Shown in pieces: positions 15,303 to 23,659 of a stretch of 64,000 nucleotides of DNA (positions are counted from its first letter, which is position 1; the number at the start of each line of letters is the position of its first letter). The notes beneath the pieces were generated by a model. The model was not told where the DNA came from, ran no database searches, and was given only the letters and a program-made list of their open reading frames with translations. The stretch comes from a virus. The stretch is from positions 19,396-83,395 of the IMG/VR virus record IMGVR_UViG_3300006919_000001; one strand, 5' to 3'. Both the position numbers and the translations under genes were made by a program.

Positions 15303-15378
15303 GTACTGACTCTTTTTTTTTAACCTCGATACTATAGATAGCTTTCAAAAAAAACAGGGATATAATAAGATTTATTAA
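15303..15378 (+). promoter_or_regulatory. 76-bp repeat with T7-promoter-like core, plus-strand orientation
   Basis: This block is almost identical to the complement of 60175-60253: both contain GTACTGACTC, nine Ts, TAAC(C/G)TCGATACTATAGATA, TTTCAAAAAAAACAGGG and ATAATAAGATTTATT. The core TAACCTCGATACTATAG resembles the T7 promoter (TAA ... CTATAG). The phage encodes a T7-like RNA polymerase, so this is a candidate phage promoter. Here it points right, antisense to the endolysin, holin and spike genes. The rest of the 300-base gap (15149-15447) holds the divergent promoter at 15218 and a hairpin at 15393. Confidence 0.65.
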
Positions 15379-15392
15379 ATCTATATATAAAT

Positions 15393-15423
15393 AAGGGGTT
15401 ATATATTTACATATTACCCCTTT
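15393..15423 (-). terminator. Probable terminator after endolysin gene
   Basis: AAGGGGT and ACCCCTT arms flank a 17-base AT loop just beyond the endolysin stop. The following minus-strand sequence is TTATTTATATATAG, a moderate T-run. It marks the end of the late operon. Confidence 0.65.
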
Positions 15424-15447
15424 ATTATAAATAATGATAGATAAAAA

Positions 15448-15870
15448 CTATCGCACTTGAAAATGTGGTAGGTCTTTAAACCTTCTCCAATCACCACCCC
15501 ATTCGAAGCTTTCGTGGTCTTTAAAGAGACCCTCCTCCTTCATTAAAATGAACTCCTTCTTCATTAAGTCAGCTATTGTTTTATATTTTCCTATACAATC
15601 CCAACAAGCTCCATGCTCGTCATATACAAATATGTCAACTGCATTTCCACTTTGATGGTAACTTATTTTTTTAAATCCATCCAACCAACTTACTTTTGGT
15701 CTTTGATGGAATAAGTTATTTTGTTCTTGTGCGGTTCTTATTCCTCCACTTGAAGGTATTCCAAAATCAATATCAGATTTAGCTAGTACTCGTACCACTA
15801 ATTTCTCAAGGTCTTTATTTATTCCTTTGATATTTTTTTTAGAATTCTTACTTAGCTTAAAATCTGCCAT
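15448..15870 (-). CDS. Endolysin, M15-family L-alanyl-D-glutamate/VanY-like peptidase
   Basis: 140 aa, a single peptidase M15 domain. Motifs: SGGIRTAQEQNNLFHQR, SYHQSGNAVDIFVYDEHG (zinc His and Asp) and EWGGDWRRFKDLPHFQ (catalytic and third zinc ligand). It would cleave peptidoglycan cross-links at lysis. There is no signal peptide, so it needs the adjacent holin (15877-16323) to cross the inner membrane. Last gene of the late operon. Confidence 0.92.
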   Translation of the reverse strand: MADFKLSKNSKKNIKGINKDLEKLVVRVLAKSDIDFGIPSSGGIRTAQEQNNLFHQRPKVSWLDGFKKISYHQSGNAVDIFVYDEHGACWDCIGKYKTIADLMKKEFILMKEEGLFKDHESFEWGGDWRRFKDLPHFQVR

Positions 15871-15876
15871 TGTTTT

Positions 15877-16323
15877 TTATTTTTTAAAGTTATCATTGCT
15901 TTCCACTTTCCCAATCAAACTTGATAAAGTTCTCGATAGTCCAGCTCTAATTGCAATCAATAAACCGGAAACAACATCCATCTTCTTTAGTATCACTTTA
16001 TTTTTAGCCATATAGATATTACCCATAATTGAGTAACCTTCTGATACGGTTAAAATTGCCATGACTATATTTATTGCTACGACGAAATCGTAACCTAAAC
16101 TTTTTGCCATTAATGCGAGTGTAACTGGAATCATTAGAAATATTAATTTCATTGTAATCCCCCAAAGCATAGTCTTAAATTGAAAATCACGACCCAGCCT
16201 TACTGCTTTAACAGCTCCTAGCAATGAGTCAATGCACATCAATATCATTAAGATTGAAAATGTTTCTTGGTTTAAATTCAGATAAGTAAATATTGCGTAA
16301 CATAAATATTTAACTTTCTCCAT
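15877..16323 (-). CDS. Holin (phage_holin_4 / toxin-secretion family)
   Basis: 148 aa with about four hydrophobic segments (LMCIDSLLGAVKA, ITMKLIFLMIPVTLALMA, FVVAINIVMAILTVSEGY). The segment after the first helix (RLGRDFQFKTMLWGI) and EGYSIMGNIY are typical of this family. It lies six bases upstream of the endolysin gene. It would form the lesion that releases the endolysin. Confidence 0.85.
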   Translation of the reverse strand: MEKVKYLCYAIFTYLNLNQETFSILMILMCIDSLLGAVKAVRLGRDFQFKTMLWGITMKLIFLMIPVTLALMAKSLGYDFVVAINIVMAILTVSEGYSIMGNIYMAKNKVILKKMDVVSGLLIAIRAGLSRTLSSLIGKVESNDNFKK

Positions 16324-16377
16324 TTTTTTATTGTATTCTATTATTAAAATTAACTAATTTAAGTCTCTCTTAAATCA

Positions 16378-18135
16378 TTACATTATGTACTTTGCTATCT
16401 TTGAAATAGCACGTCTCCCTCTGCGCCTTTGTGATTGGGATAAGTTGAAAACTACATTACTCCCAACTGGTATTACATTTACTATTCTAGAAACTTGTAT
16501 TGCTGAATTAGAACCTGAATCAATAACGTTGTAATAAATTAAATAAGCCCCAACTGTATTTACATCTACAGTTCCACTAATTATAATACTACCCGTTACA
16601 TCTCCATCTTCAAAGTCAGATGCCGTAGCTCCTAATTCTATATATGCATCTCCTTCTTCAATATTTACAATAGATGAACCTACTAATGTTATTACAGGTG
16701 GATTCACTACTACCAAATCATCTATGACGAAACTATACATTTCAATATTGGTGTACGTAGCGCTTAAATCATATCCAACAGGGTCAAACGTATTAGGGTC
16801 TAAACCGTTATTTGTAATCCAAGTATTTGCAACTGTTGCTGTGTGTGTATTTACATCATGAGTATTTGCTATTACTCCAGAATTTAAATCATAATCAGTA
16901 TCTTTATATTGAACTAGTTCCGGTATTATTTTATAATCCAAAGCAGTTGTCCATCCAAAAGTAGTATTATTATCTATCCTATCAAAAGAGCTTGCGTCGA
17001 TTGGTTGTATTTGTTGAATCTTATTTCCATTAGAATCTACCCTTGCACAATTGCCTACATTTCTTTCTGTTATGATTTTATTTTGCCACCAAGCTGCGCT
17101 TTCTAAATCTGCTTCTAAGAAATTTATTAGTGGAAACATTGTGTCCGTCCTATAATTTTCATGAGGTGCGGAATTTAAAGGAAATATATCATGTTCAAAT
17201 TCTCCAGATGTATAGTTGGTGACTCTATTTTGCCATAAGCCTTGAGTTACTATTACTGGCTCCGGTCTATATTGACCCTGAACTACAGTGCCCGTTCCCC
17301 ACTGGTCATCAGTCGCTGTTACTCCTATTCCATTATGTACATTCCCTGCACAATATATAGTTGGTGCTGTTGTTACTGTTGGAGTCCCAACCGTGTTTGC
17401 TCTTGCTTGGTTTTTAGAACCGTTTCCAGATGGCGTTAAGTATGAGTTATTAATCTCATTTAATTGTACATTCCCCTCTGTCACCATTATTCTATTTGCC
17501 CAATCGAATACTACATTACCAATCGCATCACATCTTCCATCTATATTAACATTTGGAAAACGGTGACTCATCACGCTCCATAAATTACCAATACTTGATA
17601 AGTCTACATTTCTAGATGTATCATCACTATCCCCAAGTAGCATTCCAGTTTTACTAAAATTGAAATGGTTATTACTGTTAGTTATTCTCTCCACTACCGC
17701 ATCAACATAAGAAGCTCTAAAGCTCATAGTTTCATCTCCACCAAATGAGACGGAGCAATGGTCTACTATTACATCCTTGCATCCTATAAAATCCAAAGCA
17801 TCTCTTCCAAACCATGTGTTTCTCAAAGATACATATCTCATTATAAAATTATTTACATAATCTGCTCTAATCCCTGGACCTCCATATTCGAAGCCACCCA
17901 TCGGTGCAGTTTGACCCAATACTATTACATTTTGCAAATTAGTATAGGTTGTATTTATACTCTTACAAAGTCCTGATACATTAAAGCTAACAATCGTATT
18001 TGGATTATTCATGGCCCAAGATATTGAACCAACTCCACTGTCATCTAAATTAGTTACTATCCTATGTGTGTAGGTTACATTTGCCCTAGCATTTGCACCC
18101 CCACCAGTTGCTGTTGGAAAAGCTTTTTGTGACAT
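16378..18135 (-). CDS. Tail spike: pectate-lyase-like beta-helix plus DUF5011 Ig-like domain
   Basis: 585 aa. Residues 1-300 resemble polysaccharide lyase family 1 pectate lyases: RIVTNLDDSGVGSISWAM, FNVSGLCKS, LGQTAPMGGFEYGG, DALDFIGCKDVIVDHCSVSFGGDET. The DHCS segment is where PL1 enzymes bind calcium/substrate. Residues about 480-560 (PVITLVGSSIVNIEEGDAYIELGATASDFEDG is the region, given in part) match the DUF5011 Ig-like fold common in Bacteroidota. There is no secretion signal, as expected for a virion protein. It probably depolymerises host surface or algal-type polysaccharide during adsorption. Confidence 0.82.
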   Translation of the reverse strand: MSQKAFPTATGGGANARANVTYTHRIVTNLDDSGVGSISWAMNNPNTIVSFNVSGLCKSINTTYTNLQNVIVLGQTAPMGGFEYGGPGIRADYVNNFIMRYVSLRNTWFGRDALDFIGCKDVIVDHCSVSFGGDETMSFRASYVDAVVERITNSNNHFNFSKTGMLLGDSDDTSRNVDLSSIGNLWSVMSHRFPNVNIDGRCDAIGNVVFDWANRIMVTEGNVQLNEINNSYLTPSGNGSKNQARANTVGTPTVTTAPTIYCAGNVHNGIGVTATDDQWGTGTVVQGQYRPEPVIVTQGLWQNRVTNYTSGEFEHDIFPLNSAPHENYRTDTMFPLINFLEADLESAAWWQNKIITERNVGNCARVDSNGNKIQQIQPIDASSFDRIDNNTTFGWTTALDYKIIPELVQYKDTDYDLNSGVIANTHDVNTHTATVANTWITNNGLDPNTFDPVGYDLSATYTNIEMYSFVIDDLVVVNPPVITLVGSSIVNIEEGDAYIELGATASDFEDGDVTGSIIISGTVDVNTVGAYLIYYNVIDSGSNSAIQVSRIVNVIPVGSNVVFNLSQSQRRRGRRAISKIAKYIM

Positions 18136-18179
18136 ATTTTTATTTATTTTTAAATTGTTATCTACTTCGTATTACATGA

Positions 18180-18791
18180 CTATACTAAAGCCCATCCTGC
18201 TGGATAAGCATCGGGTGTCCAAACATTAGCATTTATTAGGCTAATATATATCGGGTCATTAATTGTTGGATAGTGAACCGTATCTCCAATTTGATAAGCA
18301 TCATGACCACCAGTCGGTTGCACGAATACTAAAGTTTCCACTGTCGCTATAACCTCTAATTGCCAAAGTGCAGGCACAACATCCGGAGTCCATGAAGCTA
18401 ATGTAAAATGACTTTGGATACATTTATATGTATTACCAAGATAAGTTCTAGTATCTCCTAAAATTACATCTTCATTTTCAATCCATTCTGCTCCTTCCGT
18501 ATTTGCCCTATATATAGAAAATAAAGCTGGCGTTTCACTTGGACTAAATAAAGTCCTTTGATGTGATTGCCTTACCTCTACCATAGCTCCCTCATACGAA
18601 TATACCTCACCTTCATTAAGTTGTCCACTTGATGGAAGTATTGGATAAATATTCGCTGGGTCTGAATCCTGAATCATAGTTGGAAATCCTGTTTCCGTTA
18701 CTTGGTTTGAATCAGTAAATCCTTTATGAGTTGTCACCCCATCCGTTACTTCCCAAAATGTTCTTTTATTTGGCTTTTGTATTTTCCCCAT
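18180..18791 (-). CDS. Tail protein with two chitin-binding-like (CBM5/12) repeats
   Basis: 203 aa. Residues about 110-145 (YLGNTYKCIQSHFTLASW, VVPALWQL) and about 175-203 (YPTINDPIYISLINANVW, YPAGWALV) follow the Y-G-x-Y-x-C/S ... W-x-P ... W pattern of CBM5/12 carbohydrate-binding modules. The N-terminus (MGKIQKPNKRTFWEV) is probably the virion attachment part. It lies between the lyase spike and a DUF285 fibre, so it likely contributes to glycan recognition. Confidence 0.65.
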   Translation of the reverse strand: MGKIQKPNKRTFWEVTDGVTTHKGFTDSNQVTETGFPTMIQDSDPANIYPILPSSGQLNEGEVYSYEGAMVEVRQSHQRTLFSPSETPALFSIYRANTEGAEWIENEDVILGDTRTYLGNTYKCIQSHFTLASWTPDVVPALWQLEVIATVETLVFVQPTGGHDAYQIGDTVHYPTINDPIYISLINANVWTPDAYPAGWALV

Positions 18792-18836
18792 TTTTATTTA
18801 CTTAATTATTAAGTTTAACGTGTGTTTTAAACATCC

Positions 18837-18912
18837 TAAGAGACTTTAAATTAAAAGCTTGTATAATATACTACTTTTAATTTAAAGTCTCTTAAAACGC
18901 TTGTTATTGATT
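18837..18912. repeat. Perfect 21-bp inverted repeat with conserved tail sequence
   Basis: Arms TAAGAGACTTTAAATTAAAAG and its exact complement (18837-18857, 18874-18894) flank a 16-base loop between two fibre genes. The right arm runs into GTCTCTTAAAACGCTTGT plus ATTGATT, which recurs at 25359-25385 and in altered form at 52060. It could be a bidirectional terminator or a recombination site for fibre-gene exchange. Confidence 0.7.
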
Positions 18913-18914
18913 TA

Positions 18915-20825
18915 TTAGATTGTAATTTCCTTTATTGAAATTCCTATATCGCAATTAAAAACTACTGTTCCATCAAATGACATGAAAGGGCTTACAGCAC
19001 CCATTGTGAAAGCAAACTTCCAAATACCATCCGTTAAAGTATAATTAGAATATTGATAAGTTGAACCGTTATATATGTCAATCCTAGTGTCACCAGTTAA
19101 ATTAGAAATATCCAAAGTCATTTCATAAGGTACACCAGTCACACAATTCGAAAACGACAATGACGGTCTAATTGTACTACCACTAGTTCCATCGCTAGTG
19201 CAATTATAATTCAATGGAGACGTTAGAGTTGCTATTGCCCCTGCATCATTTGATATTGCTATATTACTAGCTATTTCAGTTGTCTCCAATTGTGGACTTC
19301 CAACCATCACAATATTATCAATGCTAAATGCACCTCCAGTACTGCTATTTATTGCAGCTACAAGGAAGCTGGCAGCAGAACCTGTGTTATAATTTACACC
19401 AGCATAAATATGAGAACCATTTTGAAATTTACGATAACTCACAAGATTAGGATTACCACTACCACTACCCCACATTGCAAAATAAGCATCCTCTGCAACC
19501 GCGACATTAGATATATCAAACGAAATGACATAGGTATCGTATTGTTCGATATAATCAGTAATAGATAAAATTTGACTTAATTTTTTAGAAGTTATCACCC
19601 CGTCATAAGTAGCCACTCCTGAACCTATAGACCAACTGTCTTGCACTGTCCAATCACTAGCAGTGTCAAATGTTCCATTTATGATTTGGTTATTTGAACC
19701 TCCATCAGTAATTGTCCAACCGTAAGTATTAATTAATGTATTTCTAGCTGCTTCCGCCGCTCCTCCATAACTATATCTTGAATTTCCGAAACTAATTACT
19801 TGATTTAATTGCGGTACTTGACCCGCCCAAGATATTAATGTCGCATCGTAGTTTGCTGTTGAAAGTGTTGCATCAATAATAAAAGATGTACCAAAATCTG
19901 CTATTGTAGATATATCCCAATTCGCTAAACTTCTATCAAAGTTATAACATTGGTAAAACATAGACCTTACGGTTGTAACCCCATTCATATCGAAATTTGA
20001 AACATCAACATTATTTAAAACCCTTGCTTGATAAAACAAAAGGGACATATCCGTAGCACTTGTAGTGACCCAATTGCTTACATCTAAATTTACTATAGAA
20101 TTAGTATTACTTCTAAACATTTGAGTAAATAACGTAACGTTACTCACGTCCCAATTACTAACATCTATAGTTGTTAAATTAGTATTATAAAACATTGCAG
20201 ACATATTTGTAGCGTTACTCACGTCCCAATTACTAACATCTAAAGTGGTCAAACTAGTTGAATCTCGAAACATTATGTCTAATCTGTCAGCACTAGACAT
20301 GTCCCAATTAACTACATTTAAAGATATTAAATTTGTACAACTTCTAAAAGTATCAGTCCAACGTGTAACGTCAATTAAATTAGGTATATCCGTAGCCGTT
20401 ACTGTTGTTAATTGGTTACAACCTCTAAAAGACCTATACATAGTTTTCCATGCAATTTCCCCCCATTGTTTAATATCTATTAATTTAGATTTATCACCAC
20501 CATCATTAAAAAATATACTTGGAAAATTACCACTAATTGAAACATCGTAAGTTCCAGCACTTGGAAAAGTAATTGTTAAGTTACCTATATTTCCTAAGAT
20601 TGTTTGTCCATCGGAAGTACTTACATCGTATAAGTACGTTTCAGTCCCAGTGGGTATAGTGAATTGAGTGTCTAAACTAGTTCCAACATTATCCGTTTTA
20701 ACTTGAATTATAAATGGAGCCAATGGTGGAATGTTATCATAAACTAAAGTACTTCCTAAGTATAGCTTAGATATTTCTGAGCTACCTATATACATTTTAG
20801 ATATATCTATATTTCCTATTTTCAT
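18915..20825 (-). CDS. Tail fibre with BspA/DUF285 repeats and jelly-roll C-terminus
   Basis: 636 aa. The N-terminus is a two-copy virion-anchor motif (KIGNIDISKMYIGS, SEISKLYLGSTLVYD). Residues about 110-330 contain at least six repeats of the DUF285/BspA type (LTTLDVSNWDVSNATNMSAMF and variants), which form leucine-rich-like surface solenoids. The C-terminal 260 residues (IINGTFDTASDWTVQ, IEQYDTYVISFDI) resemble CBM_4_9-like carbohydrate-binding jelly rolls. It probably binds the host receptor. Confidence 0.75.
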   Translation of the reverse strand: MKIGNIDISKMYIGSSEISKLYLGSTLVYDNIPPLAPFIIQVKTDNVGTSLDTQFTIPTGTETYLYDVSTSDGQTILGNIGNLTITFPSAGTYDVSISGNFPSIFFNDGGDKSKLIDIKQWGEIAWKTMYRSFRGCNQLTTVTATDIPNLIDVTRWTDTFRSCTNLISLNVVNWDMSSADRLDIMFRDSTSLTTLDVSNWDVSNATNMSAMFYNTNLTTIDVSNWDVSNVTLFTQMFRSNTNSIVNLDVSNWVTTSATDMSLLFYQARVLNNVDVSNFDMNGVTTVRSMFYQCYNFDRSLANWDISTIADFGTSFIIDATLSTANYDATLISWAGQVPQLNQVISFGNSRYSYGGAAEAARNTLINTYGWTITDGGSNNQIINGTFDTASDWTVQDSWSIGSGVATYDGVITSKKLSQILSITDYIEQYDTYVISFDISNVAVAEDAYFAMWGSGSGNPNLVSYRKFQNGSHIYAGVNYNTGSAASFLVAAINSSTGGAFSIDNIVMVGSPQLETTEIASNIAISNDAGAIATLTSPLNYNCTSDGTSGSTIRPSLSFSNCVTGVPYEMTLDISNLTGDTRIDIYNGSTYQYSNYTLTDGIWKFAFTMGAVSPFMSFDGTVVFNCDIGISIKEITI

Positions 20826-20842
20826 TCTATGATTTTTTTACA

Positions 20843-21142
20843 TTATACTGGAATTACATACCAAGTTGTAGCCACTGGAGTTCCAAGGTCATAATTGGCC
20901 TGAGAAATCGTTACTACATTTGGTATCGTTGAACTACCAGCTGGCTCTCCTATTACTGTACTATTAAATACAGTTTCCCAGCTTATTCCATTCCATTTTT
21001 CTTGTCTCTCTTCTGTGAGATTATATACCGACACTCTATCATTAGCTCCAAAAGAAAAGGCATCTATTTCAGCCTGAGTTTTTGGTGTTAATGAGAGTAA
21101 GGGGGCTTTTAAACCCCCATTTTTTAACTCTTCTTGTATCAT
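20843..21142 (-). CDS. Small virion-associated protein
   Basis: 99 aa in the fibre cluster. The segment DAFSFGANDRVSVYNLTEERQ, read in part, and EKWNGISWETVF are typical of short phage fibre/collar adaptor proteins. The stop lies 18 bases from the DUF285 fibre and the start 2 bases from the larger tail protein. Its role is inferred only from position. Confidence 0.55.
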   Translation of the reverse strand: MIQEELKNGGLKAPLLSLTPKTQAEIDAFSFGANDRVSVYNLTEERQEKWNGISWETVFNSTVIGEPAGSSTIPNVVTISQANYDLGTPVATTWYVIPV

Positions 21143-21143
21143 C

Positions 21144-23654
21144 TTAATTTGTTTTTGTTAACGTTACATTGTCCATATAGAATGCCGTAGCTCCCGCTGA
21201 ATTATTAGCTCTAAGTACTATTGAACTTATCGCTACTCCAGAGAAAGTGAAATTAACCGTTTGACCTAATGCCGTTGGGTAATTTGTTGCAGCAACCACT
21301 TCTACTCCATTAACTAAAACAGCGAACCTATTTGTTCCACCATTTAAGATATCAAAGTCTAAATCATAGTTTCCTGTATCAACTATATCTTCACTAGTAG
21401 CAAATGTTACTAAAGCATTATCAAATCCATCGTTAAAGAATAACTCACCTGTAACTACTGACCACCCATTACCTAAAGTAAGATTTGATGCATCATCAAA
21501 AGTACTATTTAATATAATGTTAGTTGCAGCTACTGCTGTTACTGTTATTGCACTTGAATCCGTAAATGCGCCATCATTTGTTGTAAAAGTAATGTTAGCT
21601 ACTCCCGGAGAAACCGTAGTAACTAAGCCATCTATATCTACAGTTGCACTTGCACTATCACTACTCCAAGTCCCTGTTTGGTCCGTGGCATTTGCTGGTG
21701 CTATTGTTGCTGTTAATTGTTGAGGGTCTCCAGCTGGAACGCTAGCTGTTGCCGGTGTTACTGTCACTCCAGTTACTGGTATGTTAATTATCTCTGAATT
21801 AGTATTATTCCATTTCATCCAAATATCATCATCTGTACTCACAATACTAAAAACTTCATCAACAATACGAGGTGTAAATATTATTTGACTTACGCCAACA
21901 TCTGGAGTTATTGAAATTGGTATTCCATTAACACTTCTCATTTTCACTTCTACTATATCCGTATTTACTTTCGTTATTGCTGGCATTGTTACTATTATTT
22001 CACTAGCTACATTATTCGTAAATAAGAAAATCTTATTTGCCAAAATATCTGCTTCCAATAAAGTATAAGTAGCTGTTGCAACTATCACTGGAGTTCTATT
22101 TTCTCCTGTGGCTCCACTTAGATTCAAAGGAGGATTTAAAAATTCCCATGTATCAATCGAAACTTGACGAACTGTTATCAAATCATCTAGTTGATAAGTT
22201 TGATAAGAAGGCATTGTTACACCTGCTCCACCTGCTATTATTACATTGCCAACTCCACTTCTTTTATAAGTTAATAAAGTTCCAATTGGAAGATTTACCG
22301 TAGCATTGTTTACAATTGTAATTGTAACATCTGAACCTGCAATAGAATTATTTAATCCATCTGCGTCTGTCAATAGAGAATCTCTACTTGATGAGATAGT
22401 TGATGAAGTTAAAAGTAAGTCACTACCAATGTAGTATTTATCTCCATACTCTTTTGTAATTAAAAACTTATCATCAACTGCAGCTTCTAAAACTGTAAGT
22501 GCTGATGTTACATTTACAAGTCCACCAAAATCAGATTGCTCCGTTCCAGTATATCTTATAAATCTTTTATTTCCACCTACTGTAATTCCAGATAGTGCAT
22601 CTCCATTTGCTTCAATGTAAGATAAATTTCCAGTAATTGTAGCATTGACTGATACGTCAAAATCTAAAAATATCACCTGAGCTTGAGCAAGTGTCCCATT
22701 TTGAATATCAACTGTAGGGTGAATTCCTTGCATCGTAGCGACTGTTGCATTTGGATTATTCATTGATACATTTGGAGAGATTCCACGCATTATAGTTGAT
22801 ACACTTGATGCTGATGTTCCATCAATAAGCACTCTAACTACCTGTCCATTTAAGAATCCTATATCTCCACTTCCACTATGCCTAGATGTTATATCTGAAG
22901 CATATTGAAAAACTGCATCTCCTGTCCCTTGATTTCTTATATCAATTACGTGACCAGTTGAACCATTTTCGGCCGTCGCTGATGTATTATTTAATTTTAA
23001 GTATTCTCCATACCATGTACTCCCAGTTGCCCCAACTGCTGTCTTAAATAGGTTTTTGAAATCTCCTATAAAATATCCTGTTGAATCTACTGGTTCTGTT
23101 CTTTCTGTATATATTGCAGATGGTACTGATGGAAGATTTCCAGTAAAGTATTTTATACTTTGACCTAGTATTTCTATTCCATTAGTTTCATCTAAATTTA
23201 TAGTTGAAGTTCCAACTGAAAGGGCTACATTCGCATCATTAAGTCCACCACCTTTCCAAAGATAAAGAGAGGCTGCACCTGCTTGCACATTTACTTCTCC
23301 CTCAGCTTCATCAATGTAAAGAGAATTAATTCCACCCGCAGCACCTATTTCTATGAATAAGTCTGAACCAGGAGTTCCTGTTTCTCTATATCCCAAAAGG
23401 GCTCCTGCTGAACCTATTTTCAAATCTACATCAGCTATTCCTCCATCGAAATTATAAACTTCAACTGTTCCACCTGTATAATTTCCAGCGCCATCTTTAG
23501 TGCCACCAGTAATTATATAAATAGGCATACCTAGAGACCTTGAATTTGTATCCAAAGCAGATAATGCCAATACTGTGGAATCATAAGGTCCACTTCTTTT
23601 ATCGAGCAATTCTCTTGATGAAGAATTAAAGCCCGTAATTATATCTATTGCCAT
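21144..23654 (-). CDS. Large tail protein with Big_2 Ig-like domain and carbohydrate-binding C-terminus
   Basis: 836 aa. The N-terminal 500 residues are Gly/Thr/Asn-rich, with short beta-rich segments as in phage fibre shafts. Residues about 620-710 are a bacterial Ig-like group 2 domain (VTPATASVPAGDPQQLTATI, DIDGLVTTVSPGVANITFT). The last 120 residues (NIILNSTFDDASNLTLGNGW, VVAATNYPTALGQTV) form a CBM-like jelly roll similar to that of the DUF285 fibre. The gene starts six bases after the upstream tail protein. It is a likely receptor-binding or fibre shaft protein. Confidence 0.7.
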   Translation of the reverse strand: MAIDIITGFNSSSRELLDKRSGPYDSTVLALSALDTNSRSLGMPIYIITGGTKDGAGNYTGGTVEVYNFDGGIADVDLKIGSAGALLGYRETGTPGSDLFIEIGAAGGINSLYIDEAEGEVNVQAGAASLYLWKGGGLNDANVALSVGTSTINLDETNGIEILGQSIKYFTGNLPSVPSAIYTERTEPVDSTGYFIGDFKNLFKTAVGATGSTWYGEYLKLNNTSATAENGSTGHVIDIRNQGTGDAVFQYASDITSRHSGSGDIGFLNGQVVRVLIDGTSASSVSTIMRGISPNVSMNNPNATVATMQGIHPTVDIQNGTLAQAQVIFLDFDVSVNATITGNLSYIEANGDALSGITVGGNKRFIRYTGTEQSDFGGLVNVTSALTVLEAAVDDKFLITKEYGDKYYIGSDLLLTSSTISSSRDSLLTDADGLNNSIAGSDVTITIVNNATVNLPIGTLLTYKRSGVGNVIIAGGAGVTMPSYQTYQLDDLITVRQVSIDTWEFLNPPLNLSGATGENRTPVIVATATYTLLEADILANKIFLFTNNVASEIIVTMPAITKVNTDIVEVKMRSVNGIPISITPDVGVSQIIFTPRIVDEVFSIVSTDDDIWMKWNNTNSEIINIPVTGVTVTPATASVPAGDPQQLTATIAPANATDQTGTWSSDSASATVDIDGLVTTVSPGVANITFTTNDGAFTDSSAITVTAVAATNIILNSTFDDASNLTLGNGWSVVTGELFFNDGFDNALVTFATSEDIVDTGNYDLDFDILNGGTNRFAVLVNGVEVVAATNYPTALGQTVNFTFSGVAISSIVLRANNSAGATAFYMDNVTLTKTN

Positions 23655-23659
23655 ATCTT

